21,873 bases of DNA from Isohypsibius dastychi (taxonomy: Eukaryota > Tardigrada > Eutardigrada > Parachela > Isohypsibiidae), in contig JAQIWT010000376.1 in NCBI GenBank assembly GCA_034696485.1, positions 1 through 21,873 on the forward strand. Reading direction: 5' to 3'. Numbering within the stretch: position 1 is the first letter of the stretch; every line of letters begins with the position of its first letter. The position numbers and the translations under genes were made by a program. This document shows, piece after piece, positions 10,765-21,597 of this stretch. A model generated the notes under the pieces. The model did no database searches. It saw only the letters and a program-made list of their open reading frames with translations, and was not told the origin of the DNA.

Positions 10765-10821
10765 CACGCATCAGACACAAATCCAAATCCAACAAAATCT
10801 TCTCGTCAATACTCGGTCAAC

Positions 10822-12386
10822 ATGCAGAACGCGACCTTTAACGACACCATCGCCAACGCTTCTGATCAGGTCTCCACCGAAAGCCGGCCCTGGGAACGCC
10901 AAGTGGATCTTCGAATCGCGTTTGCGGTCTTGATGATCATCCTCAGCATCGCCGGCTTCTTCGGGAATTCAATTGTAAGACAATTGAATACGACCGATCG
11001 TGTTTAGCGCTCTGGTGCCAGAACTTGAAACAGTTGTGTCTTTTTGATATGGGCACTCTGCTTAAACACTTAATCGCTGATATCTCATATTCTTGACCCA
11101 AAAAACAGACGAGACAAATATATCCAGTCTGATTGTTTGCAGATTGTCGGAACGATCCTGATGGTTCGCGATCTGCGAAAAACGCGGAACATGTTTCTAG
11201 TCAATCTATCTATTTCCGATCTGACTCTCATAGCGCTCGTGATTCCATTTAATATCATCAGTAAGTTGTGACCACTCTGATCCTTTAATGATTTTAATTC
11301 TGGGAGGAAACGAGGTTAATGGTCAAAAAAGGACATGAAGATTACTCTATTTTCTTGGCAGGTGTTCTGCGCGGGGGCGCTTTTTGGGAAGGAAAAACTG
11401 CTCTTTGCACCGTCGTTGCCAGCGTATGCGCTCCCGGATGTCTCGCTGCCATTTGGTCAAACGCAGGAGTCGCTTTCAATCGGTAAAATAATAGAACCAA
11501 TTTTTGATTAAATTCTGGATTTTCCAATTTTTTATCACAGTTATTGGTACATCTGCAACAATCAATCTTACGATCGTTTTTTCTCGCCAATTAAAACCTT
11601 CCTATGGATCATGCTTATCTGGATCATCGCGTTTGGGTAAATACCAACTTTCAAAACATAAAAATATTATGTAAAAACAGCGGATGTTTAGCATCCATCT
11701 GCCCAATCATCTCGGATGGGGACAGAGCGATTATGCCGGTAAATTCTACTTGTGTACGCGGGAAACTCGACTCTGGAGCTACTCGACCTTCTTCTCGTTG
11801 GCGGGCATCATCCTGCCCCTGGCCATCTGCTTCTTCTCTTACTTCAAAATATACATGCTGATCCGCCAAACAACATCAGCTCGCAGACGAATCCTGGATG
11901 GCCCGAAAACACAAAAGGACTTCACCTCGGTCACAGCTGGTACCTCGGGGAAAAAGGTAGAAAAGGTCACCGCTGTCGGCGTTTTATTAACTAGACTGTT
12001 GTATTTCTTAGACGGATACAACCATGGATTCCGTTAAAACTGATGTCTCGCAAAAGAAACCCAGCTGGTTTCGTCAAGAATTAAATTTGGCCAAGACGCT
12101 TTTCCGAGCTTTCGCCGTTTTTATCGTGGCCTGGCTTCCGATGGCGATTCTTCTGATGGTTCCGTCGTTGGAGATCCCTTCCTGGATATACCTGTTGGCA
12201 GTTCTCCTGGCACATGGCAGTACATTTTTCAATCCATTACTCTACTTCACCACTAATGATCTTCTCCGCAAATCATTCAAAGAATTCCTTCGCAAGATCA
12301 AAATTGTTCGAGATAACCATGTGTCAGCATCGCAACCGGAAACCAGCCGCCGTAACCCGGGGGACTCAGCTGCTCCTTCCGAATAG
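10822..12386 (+). CDS. Class A GPCR, melatonin-receptor-like
   Basis: Six exons in phase: 10822-10974, 11143-11260, 11362-11482, 11541-11636, 11692-11956 and 12012-12386, giving 375 residues. The extracellular N-terminus has three N-glycosylation sequons (NAT, NDT, NAS within residues 3-14). Seven membrane segments fit: GN in TM1, NLSISDL in TM2, Trp99 before Cys106 at the top of TM3, NRYWYIC at 130-136 at the TM3 end, Cys184 in the second extracellular loop, Pro205 in TM5, AWLP at 291-294 in TM6 and NPLLY at 325-329 in TM7. NRY in place of DRY followed by YIC, and IPSW before TM7, resemble melatonin receptors and the insect Tre1/moody group; NPLLY, however, differs from the NAxxY of vertebrate melatonin receptors. 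The ligand is unknown. The exon 5 start at 11692 is chosen because the AG at 11679-11680 gives the wrong phase. The third loop carries Ser/Thr/Lys-rich sequence. The class is firm; the subfamily is tentative. Confidence 0.92.
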
Positions 12387-13965
12387 ATTAAGATGCCTCT
12401 CAAGCTTTTCACTTCTGCAATTGCATCCGTATTCAGCGGCACTTTTGGATAACAGGATATTATGTGCTCTAATTTTAGTCTTGATATCAATCATGTCGTT
12501 TCGTGGGTTATAGATAATCGTCATGATTAGCGTACTTGAACTAACGAGACAAAGAAAGCCTGGAACTGCCAACATTCAAGGAAATCATCACACAACATAA
12601 AATAATCGATGTACCGTTCAGTTTTGTCGTTACGCTGCTGTACAAAACGCCATCTGCTGGATGATCGTGATCAGTGCTGACTTTTTCTAACAGGTTTCAG
12701 TGAATCAATGCCTATAGCGATCTTAGTTCTAAAGTTTCAGCATAATATTCTTCTAAACAAAGAGACGATGCGACACGCGGCAGACTCGATCACAGCGACC
12801 CAGCCGGCTTAAATGGAGATGAGACTGAGCTCGTCGCTTGGTGGCGTTGCTACAATAACCCAACTTGGAGCCCAAACTGACGGACTCGGTTGAGTTTTGC
12901 ATTGGAAAAAAAATATAACAAATAGTTGGCTTGGTAAAATTGTCAACGAAACCAGAATCTCAACGACCCGTCGGTATTTTGATCTGAAACAGGGTGGTTC
13001 AGATTCCGCGTTGAATATACCTCAAGCAACAAAACATCACAATCTGATGAATATTGCACAACAATTACACGTTTGGTCACCAAGTCATTCATTTGCGTTC
13101 TCCTAGCTTCGAGCCTGGAACCTGATATTTTTTAATGAATCGCTCCTGTTGGCAAGCCATCGGAAATGGGGCAGGGGAGATAGACTTGTGTAACAGGACG
13201 ACGTCAATTTGTACATTCTCCAGGATCAGAACGCCTAATGTTCGAAGTTGCCCTATGGCAGGATATTTGTTATAATATAAGCTTTCTACGGAAGATCGAC
13301 TAATTAGTGCTGTATTTTGTAATATTGATATAAAAAAACCAAAATGGCGTACACAACTGCAGTTCTCGGCAGGTCACTGGGGATGCAAATCTGGTGCATA
13401 ACCTACGGTACAGTTTCAGTTCCACCATCAGAAAAGCTCAACTGGTCGGGAATTTTTAACGCACTCTGGCATAGGCGTCAAGTCACTACTTTTTGGCCGT
13501 CAATTTACTACAACGGTCAAGGAAGAAGTCTTTTGCAATATCTACGTATGTAAGATTGGAATAGTAAAACGCAGATCACGCAATTAATTACCCGTCCTAT
13601 GTGCCTTTAAGCAAATCAGGCGGTATGCGGATAATTTGTCCATTAGCATTGTTTGTTTTCTGTTTTCTCACATGACGCCAGCCTAATGACTCGTAGTGGA
13701 TAGTCGAAGCGGCCAGAGGTTATTTATCAATTTTGATATGAATGACCTGCAACAAGGACAGATGCAGAAGCTGACCGCAAAAATCTCTTCGCTCTATTCA
13801 TTTAATGGCACGTTTCGTTGATGTCGCGTGATCGAATTTGTGAATTTAGCGTAGTTTGGAATCTGTATCATCAAACCACAATACAAAATTCTATTTCGGA
13901 AAACAACCCGATGTTAGTCAACAAAACGCGAGACTAAAAAGACGATTGAAGAGTACGGTGAAATA
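12387..13965. other. Intergenic region, no convincing gene
   Basis: Downstream of the GPCR there is no canonical AATAAA within about 500 bp. Short open frames, including a 69-codon one at 13344, lack introns, domains or usable promoters. CGCCATCTGCTGG near 12649 resembles the core of insulator (CTCF-type) sites but is a single weak match. I see no repeats of note. Confidence 0.5.
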
Positions 13966-13971
13966 TTTATT
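13966..13971 (-). promoter_or_regulatory. Polyadenylation signal of the small secreted-protein gene
   Basis: AATAAA on the minus strand, 215 bp after the stop codon at 14187, at a plausible distance for a short 3' UTR. Confidence 0.55.
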
Positions 13972-14186
13972 CTTCAAATTCTGAGACCACTCATGCATCA
14001 GCTGTCACATCAACACACGTTAATTAAATGCCAGGTGTATACAAAGCTCCACGTAGAAAACGGACCCAAAACGGGCTGCACATGCAGTAAAAAGCTCGAA
14101 TCCTATAAGGATCAATAGATTTCTTTGGGGCGAAAGAACATGTACAAGAAAGGAACTTTGCTTTTGGTGCGTTGGCTAGACTTCCG

Positions 14187-15019
14187 TCACGCTTGCTGAA
14201 TCTGGAGAAAACAAAATTTGTTATTCATGTGTGTTTCAATTGCCTCCACCAAGGAGCCAACATACCTTCAGCTGACGTTGGCGTTGTTGTTCGCGCATCC
14301 TGAGCAAAATATTCCGATCGAAAACCGGTAGGTCAGGTTGATATTCCACAGGTCCGGCTTGGAAATATTGGCTTGGCTGTTCGTTTTGTTTGACCTTTGG
14401 TGGTTTGGTATATTCTTCGGAATTCTTGTAATCTTGATCAACGGACCAATTTTCTGAAAGAAATTAATTGTTAGAGAGAGAAATGAATAATAATTATGGC
14501 GCTGCAAATTGCTAGCGGCATTGTTTATTGTTTTCGCAAAGACTTACTCTTCACAGTGGGTGCGTCGTCTTGAGCAATCTCGTTGGAAGAATCCGGTTCA
14601 AAATATTTTTCGCTAACGAAAACGGGCGCATTTTGGGAGTCATCACTTTCCCAGGATGAATCGTCGTTTGAATCCGATGAATCATCTGTTTTCTGAACTC
14701 GTTCTGAAATAAAATAACATTAATTCCAACGTCAGATTTCGGACTGATAGGGGTTCAACAAATGTTTAATTTTTCGTCATAATAATAAATGAATATAATA
14801 GAACAAATACAATAAAAATTATAATAAAATACAATTAGAACGAAATGGAATAAAAACGTTAATCCATTGAGAAGCTAACCGACAACAAAATAACAGTAAC
14901 ATTAACAAAAAACCAAATCGGTTTCACTTACCATTGAAAATATAATCTTGGATCGGGCTGGATGATACGGTCACCAAAAGAAGTGCGCTGAGAATCGCGA
15001 ATACACCGATGGCCAACAT
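14187..15019 (-). CDS. Small secreted acidic protein of unknown family
   Basis: Four exons in transcription order: 15019-14932, 14703-14548, 14453-14266 and 14201-14187, the last encoding only IQQA and the stop. Phases close to give 148 residues. The N-terminus is a clear signal peptide (LAIGVFAILSALLLVTVSSS), cut near residue 20. The mature chain has no Cys. Residues 35-55 are Ser/Asp-rich (DDSSDSNDDSSW), a dibasic KK sits at 81-82 and an N-glycosylation sequon NWS at 83-85. The last 25 residues are Arg/Gln-rich and probably helical (NILLRMREQQRQRQLK). It could be an intrinsically disordered extracellular protein or a peptide precursor; no amidation signal (Gly-Lys-Arg) is present, which weakens the latter. 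A TATA box and an AATAAA frame the gene. I do not recognise a homologue. Exon calls rest on consensus splice sites and phase. Confidence 0.78.
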
Positions 15020-15159
15020 GATTGCAAAAACGATTGCTGGACGAATGATGGAAAATGTAAAACCGAAGTTGTGAAGTCGGAAGATAGTTACTGACTCGAA
15101 GAGAAGTGTTCGGAAGAAGTACTCATAAACTCATGAATGGATGTGAACAGCTGCTTGGT

Positions 15160-15167
15160 TTTATATA
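15160..15167 (-). promoter_or_regulatory. TATA box of the small secreted-protein gene
   Basis: TATATAAA on the minus strand lies 141 bp before the ATG at 15019, implying a start site near 15135 and a 5' UTR of about 115 nt. Confidence 0.6.
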
Positions 15168-17749
15168 CCAGCAAAGAACATTGTACTCAATGTTTGTGAC
15201 GAAATGCAATTTGGAAATTATGTGTCAATCAAGGGTGAGTCAAAAATGTATAAAACAATCATCGTTCCCCGCCACCATGGCTCCTTGGTATGTCAACAAC
15301 AAAGGCAGGCTAATGGTAAATGCCGTAGTTTTTTGTGGGTTTAGCGCTGTCGGATTGTCCGGAGGCGATAGTTGAGCATGAAGTTTTTTACAATAGTTTT
15401 CCACTTGTGTACGTGCCGGGTTTTGGAAAGAATGTGCCGGGTACTCGAGTGTCGTTGTTGTCTCGAACATACATCATTAATTATCGGCAAATGCCTGACT
15501 TAATAAAGCCCAATAAACTTCGCCGGCGCCATGCTTGCAGCTCTTTTGTACCTCACAAAAATGTCCTTATACTAGCTGGAAAATAGGAAGTAGGAAAAAC
15601 AATCTGGAGTGATTATTGTTTCGAGTGAAAATATTTTTGTCTCCATTTTATTGCAATCATCAAAATAAGTGTTATTCGTTTTCAAGGACAATTAACATTC
15701 CTAAGTATACTTATGCCTAAGAAAACATATTGTTCCGGTTCACTTGGGAAGAACTTTAGTCTGCCAGCTAGTAAAATTTAAGGTGATGCTAAAAAACAAA
15801 ATTCATCTGGATGGTCATCTAAAATCATTATCGTTTTTAAGAATGAAAAGCAATAAAGCTGCAGTATAACTGGTCCTGAAAGCGTTCTAGTTAGTAATAT
15901 AACCATCAACTTGCTACGCTACGCTGCCAGGGACTCCTGAGGTATCGATATATGCACCATAAAAATAAAGTTTTTTTTGAATTTTTTAGCTAACTTCAAC
16001 TAAGACAGTTCCGAGAATTCCCACAGAGAAGAAAAATTATTTTGTTCATCAACCACATTCAATACCTAATTGTGCCTTTCTCGTCAACACAACAAATGAC
16101 GTGTTTTCCCGAAACGCTATGACACACCATGTAATTAGTTTTTTTGCAGAACACGTCAGTTTCTTAAAATGCGACATTCTTCGGGCTGGCCTTCAGAGTA
16201 TCACAATGACATTTCCAATAAACCTTTGTCGACCGCATTTGACATTTACGAGAAACTGTCATAAAAAGGTAAAATGCAAGCTCCTAAGTAGAACTTTCTG
16301 AGTTTCTGGAAATCCCGACAATTCGCTTGACTACTTCACAAGGTAGTCATGAAAAACCTTGAAAGAAAGAACGCAGTACATAAATCTTTTAGTTTCCGGT
16401 CAGGAAGAATAGAAACAAATATGTGAAAACAAATTACTGTTTATGATGATTAGAATTCAAGATCAAGAGGGCTTCGAACGCAAAACAGATGCGCAGCGGT
16501 ACTTGTTGACATATTTCGTAAGTAATGACCTCCCTTGAAGAGTATTTGCCGCATTCAAGTAGGAACACGAGATGTTGCAGTCTTTACTCGTTTGTACGCC
16601 TTCCGGCAGAGTCTTTTACAAGGCGCCATGGACTCTTCAGACAGTTCCGACAACCTTCACAAACTACCGGCGCCAGATTAGTCGTTGGTATTTCTCAGTT
16701 TTAATAAATGAATCTGCGTCGATGGAAAGATTGAACTGATAACTTTGTACAAGTGTCAGATTATTTCAAAAGAATTACGGAGATTTTGTTGGTGATGCCA
16801 TCATTTGGCCATTGTGGAGTTAGTGAATGCTAGACCCGAGACCTTCAGCTGTTCCCAGAACGACTATTGTCATTTTAATAAATAAGAAAAGTTCAATCCT
16901 GACAGCAATTGCAAAACCTTCGAGTATTTCGGTATTTAGGTAATCCGTATGAGTTTCCTGAGCACGTGTCCCCTAAACGCTGCCCATTCCGTCTTCCAGA
17001 ATACTGAAATGTAAAAAATACACTTTTTCTTATGTTCTGGTCGATGAGTTCCATAAGACAATTCCGCTTCTAAGGGTGAGCTCTTGACCACTTCCGGTTC
17101 AAAGTCACTCTCGGACAGCCCCGGAATGCCGACCAATCAGGCTGATTTTTACTACATCTAAACACTAAGCATAGATGCGCATTCTGACTGAATTAGCCAC
17201 TCATGTAACGAAACGAAACCCATCAGTGAACGACTTTACGTATTGTGACCAATGGACGGGGGGGGGGGGGAAGAGATACAATGGTCACACACCAGAAAAA
17301 TGTGTCGGAGAACCCCGGAAAAACGTAGTGCTAACGAGACGCCTCGTAAACTGGTTTTCATAAAAAACGAACAATCGAAGTTCGGCGCTTAAAAAGGACG
17401 AGCAAAGGCTTCTAGTGCTGCAGAAATTCGGTAACTCATGCATATGGAGCAGGTTTGTCATCAAAAGTTGGATCTAATCATATGTCCCTCTCAAGTTCAA
17501 AACAATTCGAACACACGTCAACCAGCAAGAACACGTTTCCGGCACGCATTCCCAATAATAAGGCCGGAACAATTCATGGTCAAGTTTGCAGCATCAATAT
17601 TCGCGTGCAAAGCCAACACAGCGATTTTCAATCTAAAATTCTGCGCAGAATCGCTAAATTCGCCAAAGCTAACAGGAATAAAGTTGCTCTGTTCGAGGGC
17701 TTCAAACAGTTTCATTTCTCGAAGAAACTCATTATTCTCGTGACCCAAG
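15168..17749. other. Intergenic region, no convincing gene
   Basis: Several short open frames occur (for example minus strand 15240-15470 and 16936-17136), but none has domains, partner exons or family similarity that I can see. An inverted repeat TGACTAC/GTAGTCA lies at 16328-16349. A 13-G run lies at 17258-17270. The last few hundred bases should contain the promoter and 5' UTR of the Kazal gene; no clear TATA box is present. Confidence 0.5.
17258..17270. repeat. Poly-G tract (13 G)
   Basis: A homopolymer run about 480 bp upstream of the Kazal gene start. Length may vary between individuals or be misread in sequencing. Confidence 0.85.
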
Positions 17750-18760
17750 ATGTCAAAAATCATTCTTCTTTCGATTGTGGTTCTTGTTATCCTGGTTGGG
17801 ATTGCCGGTATGCAACGAACCGGAAGATTAAAGCGGAGGTAACTAATGTTCTTCTGAGATTACAGATGGAGGAAGAGGAGACCGAACATCGCGAACAAAG
17901 AAAACGATGACCATGAGGCCAACAAAGAGACCTCGCGAAGACAAGCCCAACGCCGCGTACTGCGAAACGTTCATCTCCAAAAACGTCCCGGTTTGCGGCA
18001 CGGACAACAACACCTACGAAAACGCCTGTGCCTTGGCCGAGAAAATAACCGAACGTAATATTCGGACAACCTCAACCTTTTTGATTCAGAAAACAATTCA
18101 GCTGAATATTTCTGTTGCAGTCACAGATCTCGGCATGCGTTGCAGTACAGCGTGTCCGTGTAGGAATGACGCTATGCTGGACCGTAAGTACTCGTGTGTT
18201 TTACAAAATTTGGGAAAGTATTTCTTACATTTGTTACTCATTCACAGGATGCAGCGCTGATAATACCGTAACAGTGAAGCAAAGTCGATCCGGGAAAAAT
18301 AAGTTCGTTATGAGAAAACGGAAAGCGACCTTTTCAAAAAGATGCTCGGCGACCCAGGTCCAAAACTACTGTCTAACCGACGGCACCGAATGCGACCGAT
18401 CAAACATATTCTGCACACTTGGATCTAAACCAGGTAAGATTTACTTTTAAAATTTTCTGCGCACAAAATAAACATCTTACAAAAAATATTCCAAAAAAAA
18501 ATCTCGACCCACCACGATTTACCGTTTTGATAAAAATGTTTAATGTACAGTATGTTACTTTAGCGAACGTCGGAATTCGATGCATGGGAAAATGCAAATT
18601 TTGCAAGAAGCTGAACAACGACTGTCCTGCAAAGCTATTGCAAAGAATTCCGTACTTTGCTGACACGGAGGTCGGGACAAAATCGACCAAAAGTCGACCG
18701 GAGCCAGCTCTAATCGATCAACACAAGGAAGAGAACCACCATAATTCAGATGACTATTAA
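17750..18760 (+). CDS. Secreted Kazal-type protease-inhibitor-like protein
   Basis: Five exons in phase: 17750-17807, 17866-18054, 18121-18183, 18248-18433 and 18564-18760, giving 230 residues. A signal peptide (LLSIVVLVILVGIA) is followed by a basic linker. The first Kazal module spans about 52-96 with the hallmark PVCGTDNNTY (61-70), then NAC at 72-74, and ends GMRCSTACPC. A second, degenerate module spans about 136-179: TDGTEC at 147-152 has Cys where Tyr is usual, and it ends GIRCMGKC in the same way as the first. A basic RKRK lies at 126-129 between the modules. The acidic His-rich tail (KEENHHNSDDY) is likely disordered. Kazal domains usually inhibit serine proteases by presenting a loop just after the second cysteine; the altered spacing here makes inhibitor activity uncertain, and the family also includes adhesion and matrix proteins. 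For exon 5 the AG ending at 18563 is used, because the one ending at 18550 leads to a stop. Confidence 0.87.
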
Positions 18761-18916
18761 AATCAACTAGCTGCGTTTTGGAAGTCAACGTATTTTTTCC
18801 CAACAACTTTGATCAGTACATTTCGAGACAAAAACTGAGACTCGAATTTTTAGAGCAGGCATTATTTTTGAGACTTACAGTAAGTAGAACGTTCAATCTG
18901 GGGGATGAGCGGAATC

Positions 18917-18922
18917 AATAAA
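18917..18922 (+). promoter_or_regulatory. Polyadenylation signal of the Kazal gene
   Basis: AATAAA lies 157 bp after the stop at 18760 and 73 bp before the opposing ROPN1L stop at 18995. The two 3' UTRs therefore probably overlap. Confidence 0.6.
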
Positions 18923-18994
18923 TCAACGGTCCGGAGGTCGTTCAAAAATTAATCGCCAACATTGCGAAATGCAGAAGGGTCATCCGAAGAGCAG

Positions 18995-20099
18995 CTATAC
19001 TTTCTCGCCTGCGTCAAGCCGATGCATGGGAGGGCAGTCTCTGTAGGTGATATCTCCTGGATGGATCATGTTGTTCTGCTTTTTTCTGTAAATATTGAAG
19101 GTAATATGCAAGAAGTTTTCGAAAAACACTGTTACTCGGTAAAAATCCTTGGCGGGGTATTTTTCTGAAAGGTCATTTAGACTTACGCGACTTCAGCCGT
19201 ATAAGCGAGGAATCTTTCCCGAACGTTTTCCTCAACTGGCTCTATTGTCGAAACGACGTATTCGTATGCATCACGGAATGTTTCGTATGAAACTAGTGCA
19301 TTGTTTCCTTCCGGCTCCTTTGTTAGCACCAAACAGAAGTTCCGGAAGATATCTTCCATTTTCTGGAAAAATGTCAATTAATCAACCCATCGAATATAAT
19401 TCTCACTGCGATATGTGTAAGATCTCACATCAGCTAACTTCCCACAAGCAACAATGACAAAGCGATGCCATTCGACGGTGGCTGGAAGTTTTCCGACTTC
19501 AATTATATCCACAAGCTTTTCTGGGGCTAAACCGAGTCCAACCCAATGATCCTGAATTTCTGCCAAGCTGACGATATGCTTGTGACCAATCTGCAACACA
19601 ACTCGTTAGATGCCGCAGAAGTATTCAGGCAATTAAATTCCGAAGCTACTATCGAAAAGGTCACCAAATCGGCGGAGCAGAATTACACCATGAACCACTA
19701 ACTTCATGATGCAATATTTTCAGTAACCCAAGCGTAAGATCATCGTAATTATCGGGGATAACTTCGAGCCGATCCTTAACCGGAAGCCGCTGTCCTGAAG
19801 CACGGGCTCGAAAGTAACTGCAAAAAACAGTGGTTGACAAACATGCAAATCTATTCGGTTGACTCGTCAAAACAAACAAAACTTAATTGCAACCATTTTA
19901 CTATCTGTTTTTTCAGTTTTACAAAAACAATCAAACTTGACCAAAGTTACTTGCATGCCCATTCAAGAAGATCGGGTGGTTGCGTTTTGATGGCTGCTTT
20001 TGTGAATTGTTTGAGAATCTCCGGTAACTCGGGTGGCACAACGATCTGCTCTGCAGTGTAAAAAGGCTCATCCAACTTCACCAGCTTTTTCGGGTCCAT
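18995..20099 (-). CDS. ROPN1L: Ropporin-1-like protein (sperm-tail / radial-spoke RSP11)
   Basis: Five exons in transcription order: 20099-19951, 19817-19703, 19590-19429, 19362-19187 and 19085-18995, giving 230 residues, about the length usual for ROPN1L. The N-terminal R2D2 (RIIa-like docking) domain spans about 22-52 and carries PPELPEILKQFTKAAIKTQP, followed by DLLEWACNYF and LPVKDR, all typical of ropporins. R2D2 domains bind amphipathic helices of AKAP proteins; ropporins sit in the flagellar fibrous sheath or at radial spokes and are needed for normal motility. The ATG at 20099 is chosen because no in-frame ATG lies upstream. The last exon is supported by a strong GTAAGT donor after 19187 and a TTTACAG acceptor, and by the family-like NNMIHPGDITY. 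The TAA just after 19187 lies inside the intron, so retaining that intron would give a shorter protein. Same strand as the DHRS7B-like gene, 207 bp downstream of its stop. Confidence 0.94.
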
Positions 20100-20207
20100 G
20101 AGAAAAAACGGAAGAATTTCCAGCAATATCAAACGATATTCAATTAGACGGGGCAATCCACTTAGTTCGCCTCTGTATCGTGGCAACTTTTGACGAAATC
20201 GAGCACT

Positions 20208-20213
20208 TTTATT
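20208..20213 (-). promoter_or_regulatory. Polyadenylation signal of the DHRS7B-like gene
   Basis: AATAAA on the minus strand, 94 bp after the stop at 20307 and 109 bp before the ROPN1L ATG. An acceptor-like TTTATTTCAG (AG at 20228-20229) sits just upstream of it. Confidence 0.55.
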
Positions 20214-20306
20214 CTATGCATACGAACCTGAAATAAATTCGAAAGCAAGTTTTAAAACTATAAAAAGAAAAAAAACGACAAAAAATACCAATTCACACAC
20301 AAACTC

Positions 20307-21597
20307 TCAATAAGCGGAGCTGCTGAAATATTTCTGGGCTCTTTTTCGCATTATTTTCATGTACAAAACAGGAAAAATAGCTCTCAAAAGAATTCCAATC
20401 TTTGGTGATAGGTCAGATATTATTAATTCAGATTCCCGCAATTCGATCCCCCGAACAATTTTCTCGGCGACGACAGCCGGGTCCATTCCGTTCGCGGTGG
20501 TATCATCCATTTCTATCCAAAACAACCATATCTTACTGTTCTATTTTATCAATCATTTACCATATCTTACAGGAATCACTGCCCAAGTTCAAAATATGCT
20601 AATTCCATTTAAGAACTTACTTCCATATGGTGTTCCATCCGGTCCAAGAGCATTAACAGACAGCGACGTTCTAATATACGATGGACTGACAACTAGAATA
20701 TTTGGGTTTCCATCAATCCGTTCAGCCCGGAAACTGTCAAAGAAAGCTTGAAGTGCATGTTTACTGGCTGCATCTGGAAAAAGACATATATTATGGTGTA
20801 TTTCTTATAACTGTCGAGTTTACGACTCAAGGCTTACATGACGACCTGAAAGGAATCGCCATCCGTCCTTGTACACTACTGACCGCGACAATGCACGAAT
20901 CTTTTTCCAACAGAGAAGGCAGCAGCTCTGTAACGACAGAAACAGTTTAGCATCAGATCAATCGCAGAAATTCTGCGCGCAAACCTTTGGTCAAAGCGAT
21001 TGGGCCAAGAAAATTGACGGCCATCATTCTCTGGACGACGTCAAACGATGAATCAACTACGGAACCCCGCGAACTGATTCCTGCATTCAAAATCAAAACA
21101 TCCACAGTTCCAAAGTCGGACAGAATTCGATGGGCCTTTTCAGGGATTCCGGAAATGTCCTCCATATCCAACTCCAGAAGTTTCACTTGCTGTGAGCTTG
21201 AATCAATCAATACCACCCCGAAATCACATCAAAACTGTGTTATTGACCTGCCCGTCGACTTTGTTCTCCGGTTGTCCCAACATCAATTCTGTACGCAGAT
21301 TTTCAAGCCGTTCCATTCTTCTTCCTGTCAAGATCAGCTTCGCTCCGCGACTAGCCAGAGACTTCGCCAGTGCTACAGATTATGATATCATGAGTACATT
21401 GTCTTCAAAGAGCGAGATCTGTTACCTTTCCCAAGTCCACCGTTCGCTCCAGTCAAACAAACAACTTTCCCGGATAAAGAAAATGCATTCCGTCGTTTTC
21501 CGTTTTGACGGATAATTTTGTACAAGACGAGAACCGATACAGCCCCTGTTATTACAGCAACTGCGAGTCGATTTTCCGACAACTTTGAAAAATGCAT
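20307..21597 (-). CDS. DHRS7B: DHRS7B-like short-chain dehydrogenase/reductase
   Basis: Six exons in transcription order: 21597-21426, 21372-21248, 21189-20985, 20927-20838, 20773-20621 and 20512-20307, giving 316 residues (human DHRS7B is about 325). An N-terminal membrane anchor spans about 11-28 (VITGAVSVLVLY). The Rossmann fold shows TGANGGLG at 49-56 (NADP(H) binding) and LNAGIS at 133-138, where Leu replaces the first Asn of the usual NNAG. Catalytic residues are all present: Asn158, Ser185 (VSSVQG), Tyr198 and Lys202 (YAASK). The C-terminal half (SLSVNALGPDGTPYG, MDDTTANG) is diagnostic of the DHRS7B subgroup. In mammals DHRS7B (PexRAP) is linked to the acyl/alkyl-DHAP reductase step of ether-lipid synthesis at peroxisome and ER membranes; the same role here is inferred from similarity. 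The family is firm; the exact substrate is not shown. Confidence 0.94.

Noticed and set aside
13329-13553. TATAAAA and an ATG frame of 69 codons.
   Set aside because: The ATG is 9 bp after the TATA-like run, too close for a normal promoter; no domain, signal peptide or splice partner.
14761-14880. AT-rich stretch with repeated AATAAA/AATA words.
   Set aside because: It is the first intron of the small secreted-protein gene; low complexity explains the motifs.
15249-15375. TATAAAA followed by a perfect GCCACCATGG context and a 32-codon frame (ATG at 15277).
   Set aside because: The ATG is only about 22 bp after the TATA box, so it would lie upstream of the expected start site. The peptide has no features and no partner exons; probably chance.
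16936-17136. 66-codon minus-strand frame with coding-like composition.
   Set aside because: It starts without an ATG and has no consistent introns or domain; kept only as unexplained sequence.
17455-17910. 151-codon plus-strand frame overlapping the Kazal gene.
   Set aside because: It lacks an ATG start and runs through the signal-peptide exon and its intron in another frame; it is a by-product of the Kazal 5' region.
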